Of a stretch of 64,000 bases of DNA, positions 35,004 through 44,066 are shown piece by piece. Both the position numbers and the translations under genes were made by a program. The stretch lies in NCBI GenBank assembly GCA_025362795.1, contig JANYFE010000014.1:62001-126000 (forward strand). Direction: 5' to 3'. Numbering within the stretch: the first letter of the stretch is position 1; each line of letters opens with the position of its first letter. Below the pieces are notes generated by a model. That model saw only the letters and a program-made list of their open reading frames with translations. It did no database searches and was not told the DNA's origin. The stretch comes from Rhodobacterales bacterium. Its GTDB lineage: Bacteria; Pseudomonadota; Alphaproteobacteria; Rhodobacterales; Rhodobacteraceae.

Positions 35004-35816
35004 CTAAACCAACCGCCGTCTGCTGCGCACCGGCAACCCCTCCGCCGCCAGCACCCGCGCGATACAGGCCTCGATGCCCTCATACGCCACCGACATCGTA
35101 TGCCCGTTGGCATGGATCAACCGCGCCGCATCGACCACCAGGGCCACGTGCCCCTTCCAGAACAGCAGATCGCCGCGCCGTAAGTCGCCCTCAACCTCGA
35201 CTCCCACGCTTTCCTGCAAATCCGCATCCCCCGCGAAGGGAATTCCACAGGCCAGATGCGCCCCCTGCACCAGCCCCGAACAATCCAGCCCCGCCCGCGA
35301 ATTGCCGCCCCAAAGATAGGGCGTGCCCAGAAACCCCTCCGCCACCGCCACCGGGTCGACAAGCCAGTCGCCCAACGCCCGCAGATGCGACGCCGGCACG
35401 AACCCCTGCGCGGTTTCGGCATATTTCCCTGACTGCCCCACCACGCACAATTGTGCGCCCATCGGCACAGCCGCCAGGGCCGCCTGTACTCTGGGTTCCC
35501 GGTACAGATGCGTCCCGACACTGGCGACCCAATGCGTCGGCGGCGCCCCCTCGGCCAGATCCGCTTCCGGCAACCAGCCGCAATAGCCATCCCGCGCCGC
35601 AAAGCCGAAGGCGTGGCCCCGGTCGCGGTCCACCACGGTAAAGCCCTCGCCCAGCCACAACTGCCGCACCCGCGCCCCGCCGGGGTGGCGCAACAAATCA
35701 GCCAAAGGCACCGCAATCCGCAGCGCCTCGCCCTCGGTGAACGCCACGCCCTCCACTTGCCCGCGCATCGACACATGCGCCACCCGCGAGGTCGCCGGGG
35801 TCAACCGCCAGTCCAT
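35004..35816 (-). CDS. NlpC/P60 (C40) peptidase with SH3-like N-terminal region
   Basis: This 270-residue protein has an SH3b-like N-terminal half (about 25-135) and a C-terminal NlpC/P60 domain (about 150-265). The latter has the catalytic Cys in S-R-A-G-L-D-C-S-G-L-V-Q, the His in W-K-G-H-V-A-L-V-V-D and a later H-A-N-G-H. Such enzymes cut peptide stems of peptidoglycan or related gamma-D-glutamyl bonds. No signal peptide is evident, so it may act in the cytoplasm on recycled muropeptides. Its ATG overlaps the aminopeptidase stop (TGATG), which suggests coupled function in peptide recycling. Confidence 0.9.
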   Translation of the reverse strand: MDWRLTPATSRVAHVSMRGQVEGVAFTEGEALRIAVPLADLLRHPGGARVRQLWLGEGFTVVDRDRGHAFGFAARDGYCGWLPEADLAEGAPPTHWVASVGTHLYREPRVQAALAAVPMGAQLCVVGQSGKYAETAQGFVPASHLRALGDWLVDPVAVAEGFLGTPYLWGGNSRAGLDCSGLVQGAHLACGIPFAGDADLQESVGVEVEGDLRRGDLLFWKGHVALVVDAARLIHANGHTMSVAYEGIEACIARVLAAEGLPVRSRRRLV

Positions 35817-37198
35817 CACAGCCCCAGCATCGCAGGCAACCCGCCCAGCACCGCCCGCGCCCCCTGCCCGACACCGCCCTTGGGCCGCGCAGGCTGATCC
35901 GCCGGGCTGTGGCCATAGATGTCGAAATGCAGATAGCGCCCCGTGACAAACCGCCGCAGAAACAACGCCGCCGTCACCGATCCGGCAAACCCAAATCCCG
36001 GCGCGTTGTCCAGATCGGCAATCCCCGGCTCGATCACGCTCTCATAAGCATCATGGAACGGCAGACGCCACACCGGGTCGAACCCCGCCACCGCCCCGGC
36101 CTCCAGGGCTGCGACGACGCCCGCGTCATCACAGTAATACGGCGCCAGATCCGGCCCCACCGCCACCCGTGCCGCCCCGGTCAATGTCGCCATCGACAGA
36201 ATCAGATCGGGGCTTTCCTCCGCCGCCAGCGCCAGCGCGTCGCCCAGCACCAACCGCCCCTCGGCATCGGTGTCATTGACCTCCACCGTCAGCCCCTTGC
36301 GCGACGTCAGGATATCCTTCGGCCGCATCGCATTGCCGGAAATCGAGTTTTCCACCGCAGGCACCAGCACCCGCAACCGCAGCTTCAGCCCCAGCGCCAT
36401 GATCATATGCGCCAGCCCCAGCACCGTCGCCGCCCCGCCCATATCCTTTTTCATCAACTGCATGCCCGCCGCAGGCTTGATATCCAGCCCGCCAGTGTCA
36501 AAGCAGACGCCCTTGCCCACCAGCGTCAACTTTGGCCCCGTCTGACCCCAGCGCATGTCCAGCAGACGCGGCTCCCGCGCCGAGGCCCGCCCCACGGCAT
36601 GGATCATCGGAAAATTCTGCGCCAGCAGATCATCCCCCCGCACCACCGTAGCCACCGCGCCAAATCGCGCCGCCAGCGCCAGAAACGCGTCCTCCAGCTC
36701 TGCCGGTCCCATGTCCGACGCCGGCGTATTGATCAGATCGCGGGTCAGAAATTCGCCCTCCGCCATCGCCAGCAACCGCGCCGCGTCGACGCCCTCGGCC
36801 ACCAGCCGCGCAGGTTCCGCGGCCTTGCCCGCGCGGTAGCGGTCAAACCGGTACAGCGCCAGCAACCACCCCAGCGCCGCCTCGTCCCGCTGGCTTTGCG
36901 TCAAGTCTCCGACCAGACGCCACGCCCCGCCCGGCAACCCGCTCACCGCCTTCGCCAGCCCGAACCGCAATCGCCCCCGCGCCTTGGCCGTGCCCAGACC
37001 CGCCACCGCGGCCGCGACACCCTCCGGCCCCGGCAACAGCCGCATCTCGCCCAGCCCCGCCTCAAACCCGCTGCCCACCAGCCAGTCGCGCACCGTTGCC
37101 GGCTGCGCGGCCAACCAGCCCGCCAACCCCTCCGCGCTCACGACAGTCAAGACACGGGCAGGCACGGCAGCCTCAGCAAAGCGCGGAACATCCGACAT
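35816..37198 (-). CDS. M17 family leucyl aminopeptidase
   Basis: This 460-residue cytoplasmic metalloenzyme of family M17 removes N-terminal residues from peptides. The di-metal site is in V-G-K-G-V-C-F-D-T-G-G-L-D-I-K-P-A-A-G-M (about 200-220) and the signature N-D-T-D-A-E-G-R-L (about 284-292). The start at 37198 (MSDVPRFAEAAVPAR) is preferred because of the family length. It overlaps the NlpC/P60 gene and may digest muropeptide-derived peptides. Confidence 0.93.
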   Translation of the reverse strand: MSDVPRFAEAAVPARVLTVVSAEGLAGWLAAQPATVRDWLVGSGFEAGLGEMRLLPGPEGVAAAVAGLGTAKARGRLRFGLAKAVSGLPGGAWRLVGDLTQSQRDEAALGWLLALYRFDRYRAGKAAEPARLVAEGVDAARLLAMAEGEFLTRDLINTPASDMGPAELEDAFLALAARFGAVATVVRGDDLLAQNFPMIHAVGRASAREPRLLDMRWGQTGPKLTLVGKGVCFDTGGLDIKPAAGMQLMKKDMGGAATVLGLAHMIMALGLKLRLRVLVPAVENSISGNAMRPKDILTSRKGLTVEVNDTDAEGRLVLGDALALAAEESPDLILSMATLTGAARVAVGPDLAPYYCDDAGVVAALEAGAVAGFDPVWRLPFHDAYESVIEPGIADLDNAPGFGFAGSVTAALFLRRFVTGRYLHFDIYGHSPADQPARPKGGVGQGARAVLGGLPAMLGL

Positions 37199-37308
37199 CA
37201 GGTATCCTTTCGGTTCACCCAAAGCCTAACCATGATGCAGCGCATTGAAAACCTCGCCCGGCCCAACTCCCGCCAATTTGCCTAAAATTTCGCCCCTGCC
37301 CTTACCTT

Positions 37309-37351
37309 TTCAAAAATACTCCACAGGGGTGCGGGGGTGTGAAACCCCCGC
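37309..37351. repeat. AAATA-CTCC ... GGGGGTGTGAAACCCCC dispersed repeat, copy 1
   Basis: TTCAAAAATACTCCACAGGG leads into the hairpin GCGGGGGT-GTGAA-ACCCCCGC (37331-37351). The same arrangement, an AAATAT(CCC) box, GGGG(T) and a GGGGGTGTGAAACCCCC stem, recurs at 56671-56713 and with a weaker stem at 45302-45322. Confidence 0.8.
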
Positions 37352-37398
37352 TAACCTTGATGCCGCACGCCAGCGGTGCCAGCCGACGACCGCCGCGG

Positions 37399-37800
37399 CT
37401 ACCTGGTCTGCCCCAGCAAATCCCGGTCGCTGGCCAAAGACCGCTCCGCCACCCGCAGCAACCTGGCCCAGACCGCGGCAAAGGCCGTCACATCGCTGCG
37501 GTCCAGACAGACCCGCACGTCATCGGCAATCAGACCCAGCGACACCATCCCCAAATTCTCGCTCATCCGTTGCAACCGGCGCAACTGCCGCGCCATATCG
37601 CCCAGATCATGCGCCCGAACCCGGCTGGCCAGCCCCGCCATCGTGATCGCCAATTCGGTCAGCGCCCGCGTCACCACCTGCTCGGCCGAGGCGGTGCCCA
37701 AAGTGCGATACATCGTCGCAATCGGCTCCGCATCCTGTCGCACACGGTCGTTCGGACACAGGGCCACCACCACGGCGCCCCCTTCAATTCCTGCCAGCAT
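37399..37800 (-). CDS. Hypothetical helical protein
   Basis: This 133-residue protein is not recognised. After a short beta-like start (L-A-G-I-E-G-G-A-V-V-V-A-L-C-P), the rest is predicted helical, with amphipathic repeats such as E-Q-V-V-T-R-A-L-T-E-L-A-I-T-M-A-G-L and L-R-R-L-Q-R-M-S-E-N-L-G-M-V-S-L. The four-helix pattern is reminiscent of a histidine-phosphotransfer or similar bundle, but no catalytic His motif was found. The start at 37800 is chosen because AAGGAG lies 8 nt upstream. Confidence 0.65.
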   Translation of the reverse strand: MLAGIEGGAVVVALCPNDRVRQDAEPIATMYRTLGTASAEQVVTRALTELAITMAGLASRVRAHDLGDMARQLRRLQRMSENLGMVSLGLIADDVRVCLDRSDVTAFAAVWARLLRVAERSLASDRDLLGQTR

Positions 37801-37937
37801 CACCCTTACTCCTTGCACACCCAAGGCCAGTCTGCCGCGCCATGCTGAAGATTTCGTTGCCCGCGCTGCAAGAAACCTCTCGAATTTGCCGCGATTGCAG
37901 CATAGTCAAAACAGGACTGACCGAAGGAGCTGCCCAG

Positions 37938-38585
37938 ATGGACAATGTCCGCCCACTGCCCACCTACCTTGTGCAGCGCTTTCACGGCTGGCGCGCCACC
38001 ACCTATCAGGACAACAAGGCCTGGTATCGCCGTCTGGCTGAACTGGGCCAGCATCCCCGCGCCATGGTGATTTCCTGCTGTGACAGCCGGGTCCATGTCA
38101 CCTCGATCTTCGGTGCCGACGAGGGCGAGTTCTTCATTCACCGCAACATCGCGGGTCTGGTGCCGCCCTATAACCCCGACGGCGAACGCCACGGCACCTC
38201 TGCCACGGTCGAATATGCGGTCAACGCGCTGGGCGTCGCCCATATTATCGTGTTGGGCCATTCCAATTGCGGCGGCGTCAAGGGCTGCCACGACATGTGT
38301 TCCGGCATTGCCCCAGAGCTCGAGGAAAAGACCAGCTTTGTGGGCCGCTGGATGGACATCCTGCGCCCCGGCTATGACCGCGTCGCCTTGTTGCCGCCCG
38401 ATCAGATCCTGACCGCGCTGGAAAAGCAGGCGGTGATGGTCAGTCTGGAAAACCTGATGACCTTCCCCTTCGTCCGCGACGCGGTGGCGGCAGACCGCCT
38501 GACGCTGCATGGGCTGTGGAACAACAGCGGCGAAGGTGCGCTGGAAAACTACGACGCCGCCAAAGACGCCTTCGTACCGGTCTGA
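37938..38585 (+). CDS. Beta-class carbonic anhydrase
   Basis: This 215-residue zinc enzyme interconverts CO2 and bicarbonate. Zinc ligands are in S-C-C-D-S-R-V (Cys) and G-H-S-N-C-G-G (His, Cys), with the Asp-Arg pair of the D-S-R motif. The start at 37938 (MDNVRPLPTYLV) has GAAGGAG upstream. The protein is close in length to typical beta-CAs. It is a single gene, convergent with the broken MuiA-family gene. Confidence 0.95.
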   Translation: MDNVRPLPTYLVQRFHGWRATTYQDNKAWYRRLAELGQHPRAMVISCCDSRVHVTSIFGADEGEFFIHRNIAGLVPPYNPDGERHGTSATVEYAVNALGVAHIIVLGHSNCGGVKGCHDMCSGIAPELEEKTSFVGRWMDILRPGYDRVALLPPDQILTALEKQAVMVSLENLMTFPFVRDAVAADRLTLHGLWNNSGEGALENYDAAKDAFVPV

Positions 38586-38636
38586 CAGCCGCGTGCCCTG
38601 CGAAATCTGCGCCCGTTGACGCACCCGACCTGACGG

Positions 38637-40248
38637 CTACTGCAGCACCTTGCCCTCCGGCCAGCGCATCACGCTGTCCAACGTCACCGCTTTTTTCTCC
38701 CCCGGCGCCAGATCGAAATCCCAGGCCAGAACCCCGCGCTGGCCTTCGACATTTTCCTCCGTCGCGGCCGGTTCGGCGGTATAGCTGATCTGCAAATCCT
38801 CCTGCTCAGAGTATGGCACCAGGTCCATCAGCCGCACCGGCCAGGTCTCGCCGGTCCGGTTCTCTATCTCCAGCACCGCCTTCTCCTCGATCTGGGTGGA
38901 ACTGGTGAACACCCCGCGATCGCCCGCCGCCCGCTCTGGCATGTCGCGCTTCAACTGCAACCCGTCTATCGCGCCAAACCCCAGATCGACCTTGCCCCCC
39001 GCCGACAGAATCGCCAGGTCCGCTGACCCGACCAACGCCCCGTCACGGTGAAGATAGGCCGTCCCCGGCAGCAAAATCTCCGCGCTGTCATTGGTCAGCT
39101 TCGCCACCAGAAACACCGTCGCATCATAGCGCGGCACCGCCCGCGCCTCGACCTTGACCGTAAACTCCAGCTTGTCCAGAGCCAGCCGCAAATTCTCCAC
39201 CCCCGACGCCACGTCCACGACCAACGGATAGTGATAGACCACCGTGTCGCCCTGATAGGCCAACGTTGCGGTCGCGGCCTTCCCTGCAGCGAACGGTGCT
39301 GGCTCCATCACCGGTTCCATCATCCCGCCCTCCGTCATCGTATCCATTTGCACCGGTGGCGCGGGATCACCAATCACCCGCAACTCCGGCCACAGCGCAG
39401 ACGGTGCCGACTGATCCGAAGGCCGCGCGGTGGACAGCGTCAGGTCCACCCCCACCCAATCCTCGCCACTCGCCTGACTGACCAGAACCCCCCGGTCCAC
39501 CGCCAGCTTCCCCGCCTTGCGGTCCAGATCCATGTCGTAAACCGGTGCCCAAGTGGCATTCTCGACAAAGCTGGTCAGCACCAGATGGCCACCTGCCCCG
39601 GCGCTTGTCACCGCAACCGCCAGCGCCGCATACTCCGCATCGCTCCGGTCCAGCGCCGCCAGCGCTTCCTGCGCCGCCGCCAGCCCATCCGTCGCATCGC
39701 TCACGCCCTGCGCCTGCCGCTGGCAAACCGCCCTGCGCCGCCAACGCCGCCGTCCGCGCCGCCAGAACCTGCGTCCCGATCATCGCGGCAACCCCCGACA
39801 AGCCCACGGCCGTCGCCCCCGCACCCTCCAGCCTGATCCCGGTCAGAAAGCCGATCTGCGCCTGCTGCGCCTCGACCTCGGCACCAATCGCATCCACCGC
39901 CGCCTGTGCCAGCCGCAGCTTTTCCGTCGCCACCTCGACCTGACCCTTCGCCGCCTCAATCGCGGGCGAGGTCGGCTCCGCTCGGGGTGGCAACCGGTCG
40001 GTGCGCAGCGCGAACGCCCCCAACTGCGCATCTTGCGACGCCAGCCGGATCAGACTTGCATCGGTGTCCGCCGGCAAATCGGTGATCAGCACCTCATGCG
40101 CCCCCGCAGCTGCGTCAAACGCCACCTCCCGCACCACCTGCGCCCCCTGCGGATAAATCGTCACCGCCGTGATATGGCTCGTTGCCAGAACCGTATCCGC
40201 CAAAGCAGGAACCGGGACCAATAAAGCCAAAACAACCAAAACGCGCAT
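38637..40248 (-). pseudogene. MuiA-family (DUF4140-DUF4139) protein, frameshifted
   Basis: Two reading frames together encode one exported protein. The 5' part (40248 down to about 39732) has a signal peptide (MRVLVVLALLVPVPALAD) and a DUF4140 domain (I-T-A-V-T-I-Y-P-Q-G-A-Q-V-V-R-E-V), then a coiled-coil helix. The 3' part (about 39730 to 38637) continues the helix and the DUF4139 domain with A-T-W-A-P-V-Y-D-M-D-L and ends W-P-E-G-K-V. Joining them needs removal of one G in the run read at 39731-39733, which restores a continuous A-A-Q-A-V-C-Q-R-Q-A-Q-G-V-S helix. This may be a true pseudogene, a sequencing error in a homopolymer, or less likely programmed frameshifting. Downstream domain sequence looks undecayed. 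Confidence 0.85.
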
Positions 40249-40405
40249 TGAATACCTCCGTGAATGTGTTTTGAGCCTAGCGCACCCCGCCCCGATCACA
40301 AAGGCCTTCCCCGCATTTACCCTTTGCCAAATACTCCCGCCGGAGGCTCTGCCCTTGCCCCCCAAACCGCACCCTGCCAATCTCCCGCCAAAACCCGGAG
40401 CAGCC

Positions 40406-41740
40406 ATGTCCACCGCACAAAACCTCAAATCCACCACCGGCCTGCCCCGCGTCACCCATGCCAAGGGCAGCTACCTGTGGGATGCGGCGGGCAAGCAATA
40501 CATCGACGGCTCCGGTGGCCCCGCCGTCTATTGCCTTGGCCATGCGCATGAAGAGGTCAACGCCGCCGTTGCCGACCAGATGGCGCAGATCGCCCATGCC
40601 TACCGCTACAACTTCACCACCACCGCACTGGAAGATCTCACCGCCATCATCCGGCAGAACTGCGGCGGCAGCCTCACCGAAATGGTGTTCTGCACCAGCG
40701 GGTCAGAGGCCGTCGAAGGCTGCCTGAAAATCGCCCTGCAATACCAGACCGCCATCGGCCAGAAATCCCGCCGCCGCTTCATCTCGCGCCAGCGGTCATG
40801 GCACGGCAACACTTTGGGCGCATTGGGTCTGTCCGGTTTCTCCGAACGCACCACGGCCTACGAAGGCGCGTTCATCCCCTCCATCAAACTCTCCCCCGCC
40901 AACGCCTACCGCCCCATTCCCGGGGCCACGGCGGAAACCGCTGGCGAAGCCTGCGCACAGGAACTCGAACACGCCATCCTGCAAAATGGCGCTGAGTCCA
41001 TCGCCGCCTTCATCTTCGAACCTGTCGTGGGTGCCGCAGGTGGCTGCGTCCCCGCCCCCGATGGCTATGCCAGACGCATCCGCGACATCTGCACCAAGTA
41101 TGGCGTGCTGATGATCGCAGACGAAGTGATGTGCGGCGCGGGCCGCACCGGCCCCTGGCGTGCGCTGGACCGTGACGGCGTCCAGCCCGACCTGATGTCG
41201 GTCGCCAAGGGCCTCGCCGCGGGCTACCTGCCGCTTGGCGCGTCGATCTGCACCACCGAGATCTGGCAGGCGATCCGGGCGCATGACGGCGCGTTTGGCA
41301 CCGGCCACACCTTCACCGGCCACACCGCAGCCTGCGCCGCCGCCGTCGCGGTCCAGACCATCATCCGGCGCGATGGCCTCCTGGCGCACGTCACCGCCAA
41401 CGAGTCGCAGTTGAAATCCGGTCTGGCCGATGCTCTTCATGGCGTCGAAGCCATCGGCGACATTCGCGGGCGCGGCCATTTCATCTGCGTCGAACTGGTC
41501 GCCAACCGCACCACCAGACAGCCCTTCGACCCCGGCCTGAAACTGTTCCTGAACATCCGCGAACAGGCGATGCAGAACGGCCTGATCTGCTATCCGGTCG
41601 GCGGCAATGTCGATGGCATGCGGGGCGACATCGTCATCCTCGCGCCGCCCTACAACGCGACAGGTGCCGAACTGGACGAAATCATCGACAAAACCGCCCG
41701 CTCGATCCGTCAGGTGCTGGCTGCGCAGGGTTTGGCCTAG
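40406..41740 (+). CDS. Class III (omega) PLP-dependent aminotransferase
   Basis: This 444-residue enzyme has the class III fold. It shows a G-S-E-A-V-E phosphate-binding motif, I-A-D-E-V-M-C-G-A-G-R-T-G for the PLP-ring Asp, and the catalytic Lys in S-V-A-K-G-L-A-A-G-Y-L-P-L-G-A. Substrates could be beta-alanine, diamines or other omega-amines, which sequence alone does not settle. The ATG at 40406 follows C-C-G-G-A-G-C-A-G-C. It is divergent from the MuiA-family pseudogene. Confidence 0.9.
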   Translation: MSTAQNLKSTTGLPRVTHAKGSYLWDAAGKQYIDGSGGPAVYCLGHAHEEVNAAVADQMAQIAHAYRYNFTTTALEDLTAIIRQNCGGSLTEMVFCTSGSEAVEGCLKIALQYQTAIGQKSRRRFISRQRSWHGNTLGALGLSGFSERTTAYEGAFIPSIKLSPANAYRPIPGATAETAGEACAQELEHAILQNGAESIAAFIFEPVVGAAGGCVPAPDGYARRIRDICTKYGVLMIADEVMCGAGRTGPWRALDRDGVQPDLMSVAKGLAAGYLPLGASICTTEIWQAIRAHDGAFGTGHTFTGHTAACAAAVAVQTIIRRDGLLAHVTANESQLKSGLADALHGVEAIGDIRGRGHFICVELVANRTTRQPFDPGLKLFLNIREQAMQNGLICYPVGGNVDGMRGDIVILAPPYNATGAELDEIIDKTARSIRQVLAAQGLA

Positions 41741-41809
41741 TCACCAAAGGTTGAACCCGATCTTGCGTCAACCCGGCGTAAGCTGACGCTGCCTTACAGG
41801 AGCCACGCC

Positions 41810-42271
41810 ATGCAACACGCCCTGATATCCCTTGCCATCGCCGTCCTCAGCTGCTTTTCCATCGTCGCTGCCCCGGCCTTTGCCGCGGGCACCAGTGACG
41901 GAACCACCGCCGCCGCCAGCGAGGCCAGCTATACCGAAGCCAAGGCCACGGTGGATGCCGGCAATTACGCCGCCGCGCTGCCCATGCTGGTGATGCTGAC
42001 CAAGGATGCCCCGCAAGACGCCAATGCGTGGAACCTGCTCGGCTTCACCCACCGCAAACTGGGCGACATGAACGAGGCCGCCAAGGCCTATGCCGTCGCG
42101 CTGAAAATCAACCCCGACCATCTGGGCACGCTGGAATATCAGGGCGAGATGTATATCCAGACCGGCAAGCTGGATATGGCCAAGGCCAACCTGGCCAAGC
42201 TGAAATCCATCTGCGGCAATTGCGAAGAATACGGCGATCTGGAAAAAGCCCTGACCGCCGCCGGAGCCTGA
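41810..42271 (+). CDS. Exported tetratricopeptide-repeat protein
   Basis: This 153-residue protein has a signal peptide (MQHALISLAIAVLSCFSIVA, cut near A-F-A-A-G) and about three TPR units. These are Y-T-E-A-K-A-T-V-D-A-G-N-Y-A-A-A-L-P, N-A-W-N-L-L-G-F-T-H-R-K-L-G-D-M-N-E-A-A-K and L-G-T-L-E-Y-Q-G-E-M-Y-I-Q-T-G-K-L-D-M-A. The last segment has C-G-N-C, possibly a metal site or disulfide. It is probably a periplasmic adaptor. No partner gene is evident. Confidence 0.88.
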   Translation: MQHALISLAIAVLSCFSIVAAPAFAAGTSDGTTAAASEASYTEAKATVDAGNYAAALPMLVMLTKDAPQDANAWNLLGFTHRKLGDMNEAAKAYAVALKINPDHLGTLEYQGEMYIQTGKLDMAKANLAKLKSICGNCEEYGDLEKALTAAGA

Positions 42272-42286
42272 TGGCGCAACGCCGTC

Positions 42287-42312
42287 CAGGGTGCGTCCTG
42301 CGACGCACCCTG
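42287..42312 (+). terminator. GGGTGCGTC/GACGCACCC hairpin downstream of the TPR gene
   Basis: CAGGGTGCGTC (42287-42297) pairs perfectly with GACGCACCCTG (42302-42312) around a CTGC tetraloop, 15 nt after the stop. It belongs to the same GGTGCGT...ACGCACC family as 93-117 and 14518-14535. It is followed by CAAAACCC, not a T-run, on the plus strand. Confidence 0.7.
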
Positions 42313-42319
42313 CAAAACC

Positions 42320-42570
42320 CTATCCGGCCACTTCCACGGTTTCCCGGCCGTTCTGCGTCGCGGTCATATCGGCCTCGATCCCCACGATCATGCCCAGAAA
42401 CAGCGCCGGGGTGATCCCGGTCCCCAACCCATCCCGCCATATTCATCAGGCTGGCTCAGAAAATCAACAAACGACGTGGCCAGCGGCCGGGTAAAGATAT
42501 AAGCCAGCCCGTGTTCAAAGCCCGCGCACACTTCAACGCGCCAGCGATCAACGCTCACAAAATTCGTCTC
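42320..42570 (-). pseudogene. Remnant of a COG4705-type membrane protein
   Basis: The minus strand encodes a C-terminal fragment resembling the COG4705 uncharacterised membrane-anchored protein family: A-Y-I-F-T-R-P-L-A-T-S-F-V-D-F-L-S-Q-P then E-Y-G-G-M-G-W-G. A frame change near 42425-42435 is then needed to continue G-T-G-I-T-P-A-L-F-L-G-M-I-V-G-I to a TAG at 42320-42322. Intact members have about 250 residues and eight helices, so most of the gene is missing here. There is no recognisable N-terminal part upstream. Confidence 0.65.
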
Positions 42571-42934
42571 AAGTGTCCGGTGTCCTTGATGGGAAGTGCT
42601 GGCCAGACCCAGCACCCATGCGCCGCAATCCGCCATAAAGCCCGGGTTATGGATCGCCCCTTTTGCGCCAAATACCGGTTGCCCCGCCCGGTTCGGCCCA
42701 AGCGGCAGCGCCGCCAGTCCGGATGACCGCCGCGCCAGCGCCCGGTGACTGGCCCACCTCTCGCGCGCAATCCCATCACACTGAAACCCGGGTCATCCCT
42801 AATAATTGTCTAAAATTTCGCATTTTCCGTCCCTGAATATCCCACTGCTTTGCGGGCGAGTGAGCCCCCCGCCGATTCCAGCCAAAAAACACCCTGCCCC
42901 GCAGACTGCCCCCGGAACCGGACGACGCAAAGCC
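42571..42934. other. Region without a convincing gene
   Basis: About 365 nt between the COG4705 remnant and the asd terminator. A minus-strand frame stays open for part of it but matches nothing I recognise and has no ribosome-binding site. An AATATCCCAC box followed by GC-rich sequence at 42836-42880 resembles the first half of the dispersed repeats at 37309 and 56671. This may be decayed sequence of the lost gene. Confidence 0.55.
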
Positions 42935-42961
42935 AAAAGGCCCCGCCTTGCGGCAGGGCCT
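42935..42961 (-). terminator. Intrinsic terminator of asd
   Basis: On the minus strand AGGCCCTGCC pairs with GGCGGGGCCT (one mismatch) around GCAA, followed by TTTT. It lies about 20 nt after the asd stop. Confidence 0.88.
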
Positions 42962-42982
42962 CTCATATCCTCGCAAAACCCG

Positions 42983-44005
42983 TCAGCCCTTTTTCAGCAC
43001 CCGGTTGCCCAGCACTTCCGCAATCTGCACCGCATTCAGTGCAGCACCCTTGCGCAGATTGTCGCTGACCACCCAGATCGTCAGACCGTTGTCCACAGTG
43101 CTGTCCTGCCGGATCCGGCTGACATAGGTGGCATAGTCGCCGACACATTCGATCGGCGTGATATACCCACCCGGTTCCCGCTTATCGACCACCAGAACAC
43201 CCGGCGCCTCGCGCAGAATGTCGGTCGCTTCCTGCCAGTCGATCGGGTCCTCAAACTCGATGTTGATCGCTTCGGAATGGCCGACAAACACCGGCACCCG
43301 CACGCAGGTCGCCACGACCTTGATCTTGGGATCCAGGATCTTCTTGGTCTCGGCCACCATCTTCCATTCTTCCTTGGTCGAGCCATCGTCCAGGAAAACG
43401 TCGATATGCGGGATCACGTTGAACGCGATCTGCTTGGGGAACTTCTTCGGCGCGACCTCCTGGCCGACCACAAAGATGCCCTTGGTCTGGTCCCACAACT
43501 CGTCAATACCCTCTTTGCCAGCGCCCGACACCGACTGATAGGTCGATACCACCACCCGCTTGATCCGGGCGCGGTCATGCAACGGCTTCAGCGCGACAAC
43601 CATCTGCGCTGTGGAGCAATTCGGGTTGGCGATGATGTTCTTGTTCTTGTAGCCCATGATCGCATCGGCATTCACCTCCGGCACGATCAGCGGCACTTGC
43701 GGGTCATAGCGATACAGGCTGGAGTTATCGATCACGATACACCCGGCCCCCGCCGCCCGCGGCGCATACAGCTTGGTCGCCTCCGACCCCACCGCGAACA
43801 GCGCAATGTCCCAGCCCTTGAAATCAAAGGTGTCCAGATCCTTGGTTTTCAAAGTCTTGTCGCCAAAGCTGATTTCAGTGCCAAGCGAGTTGCGCGACGC
43901 CAGCGCCACGATCTCGTCGACAGGAAACTCGCGCTCGGCGAGGATGTTCAGCATTTCGCGGCCCACGTTGCCCGTGGCACCCGCGACGACGACCCTATAG
44001 CCCAT
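42983..44005 (-). CDS. asd: Aspartate-semialdehyde dehydrogenase
   Basis: This 340-residue NADPH-dependent enzyme converts aspartyl phosphate to aspartate semialdehyde for lysine (diaminopimelate), threonine and methionine synthesis. It opens M-G-Y-R-V-V-V-A-G-A-T-G-N-V-G-R-E-M (dinucleotide fold). It has the catalytic Cys in I-A-N-P-N-C-S-T-A-Q-M, and R-V-P-V-F-V-G-H-S-E-A with the substrate-binding residues. The start at 44005 is chosen since AGGAG (44012 region) lies 8 nt upstream. A palindrome lies just beyond it at 44026-44042. Confidence 0.97.
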   Translation of the reverse strand: MGYRVVVAGATGNVGREMLNILAEREFPVDEIVALASRNSLGTEISFGDKTLKTKDLDTFDFKGWDIALFAVGSEATKLYAPRAAGAGCIVIDNSSLYRYDPQVPLIVPEVNADAIMGYKNKNIIANPNCSTAQMVVALKPLHDRARIKRVVVSTYQSVSGAGKEGIDELWDQTKGIFVVGQEVAPKKFPKQIAFNVIPHIDVFLDDGSTKEEWKMVAETKKILDPKIKVVATCVRVPVFVGHSEAINIEFEDPIDWQEATDILREAPGVLVVDKREPGGYITPIECVGDYATYVSRIRQDSTVDNGLTIWVVSDNLRKGAALNAVQIAEVLGNRVLKKG

Positions 44006-44025
44006 CGGGGTTCTCCTAAACTTCA

Positions 44026-44042
44026 TCCCTGACCGTCAGGGA
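44026..44042. promoter_or_regulatory. 17-nt palindrome in the asd leader
   Basis: TCCCTGAC-C-GTCAGGGA is a perfect inverted repeat with a 1-nt centre, lying 20 nt upstream of the asd start codon. It may be an operator. No known regulator is suggested by the sequence. Confidence 0.35.
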
Positions 44043-44066
44043 CGCTGGCTGTTAGCGCATAGGGGG

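Noticed and set aside
42291-42494. Plus-strand ORF across the COG4705 remnant
   Set aside because: It runs antisense to the recognisable remnant and shows no family similarity.
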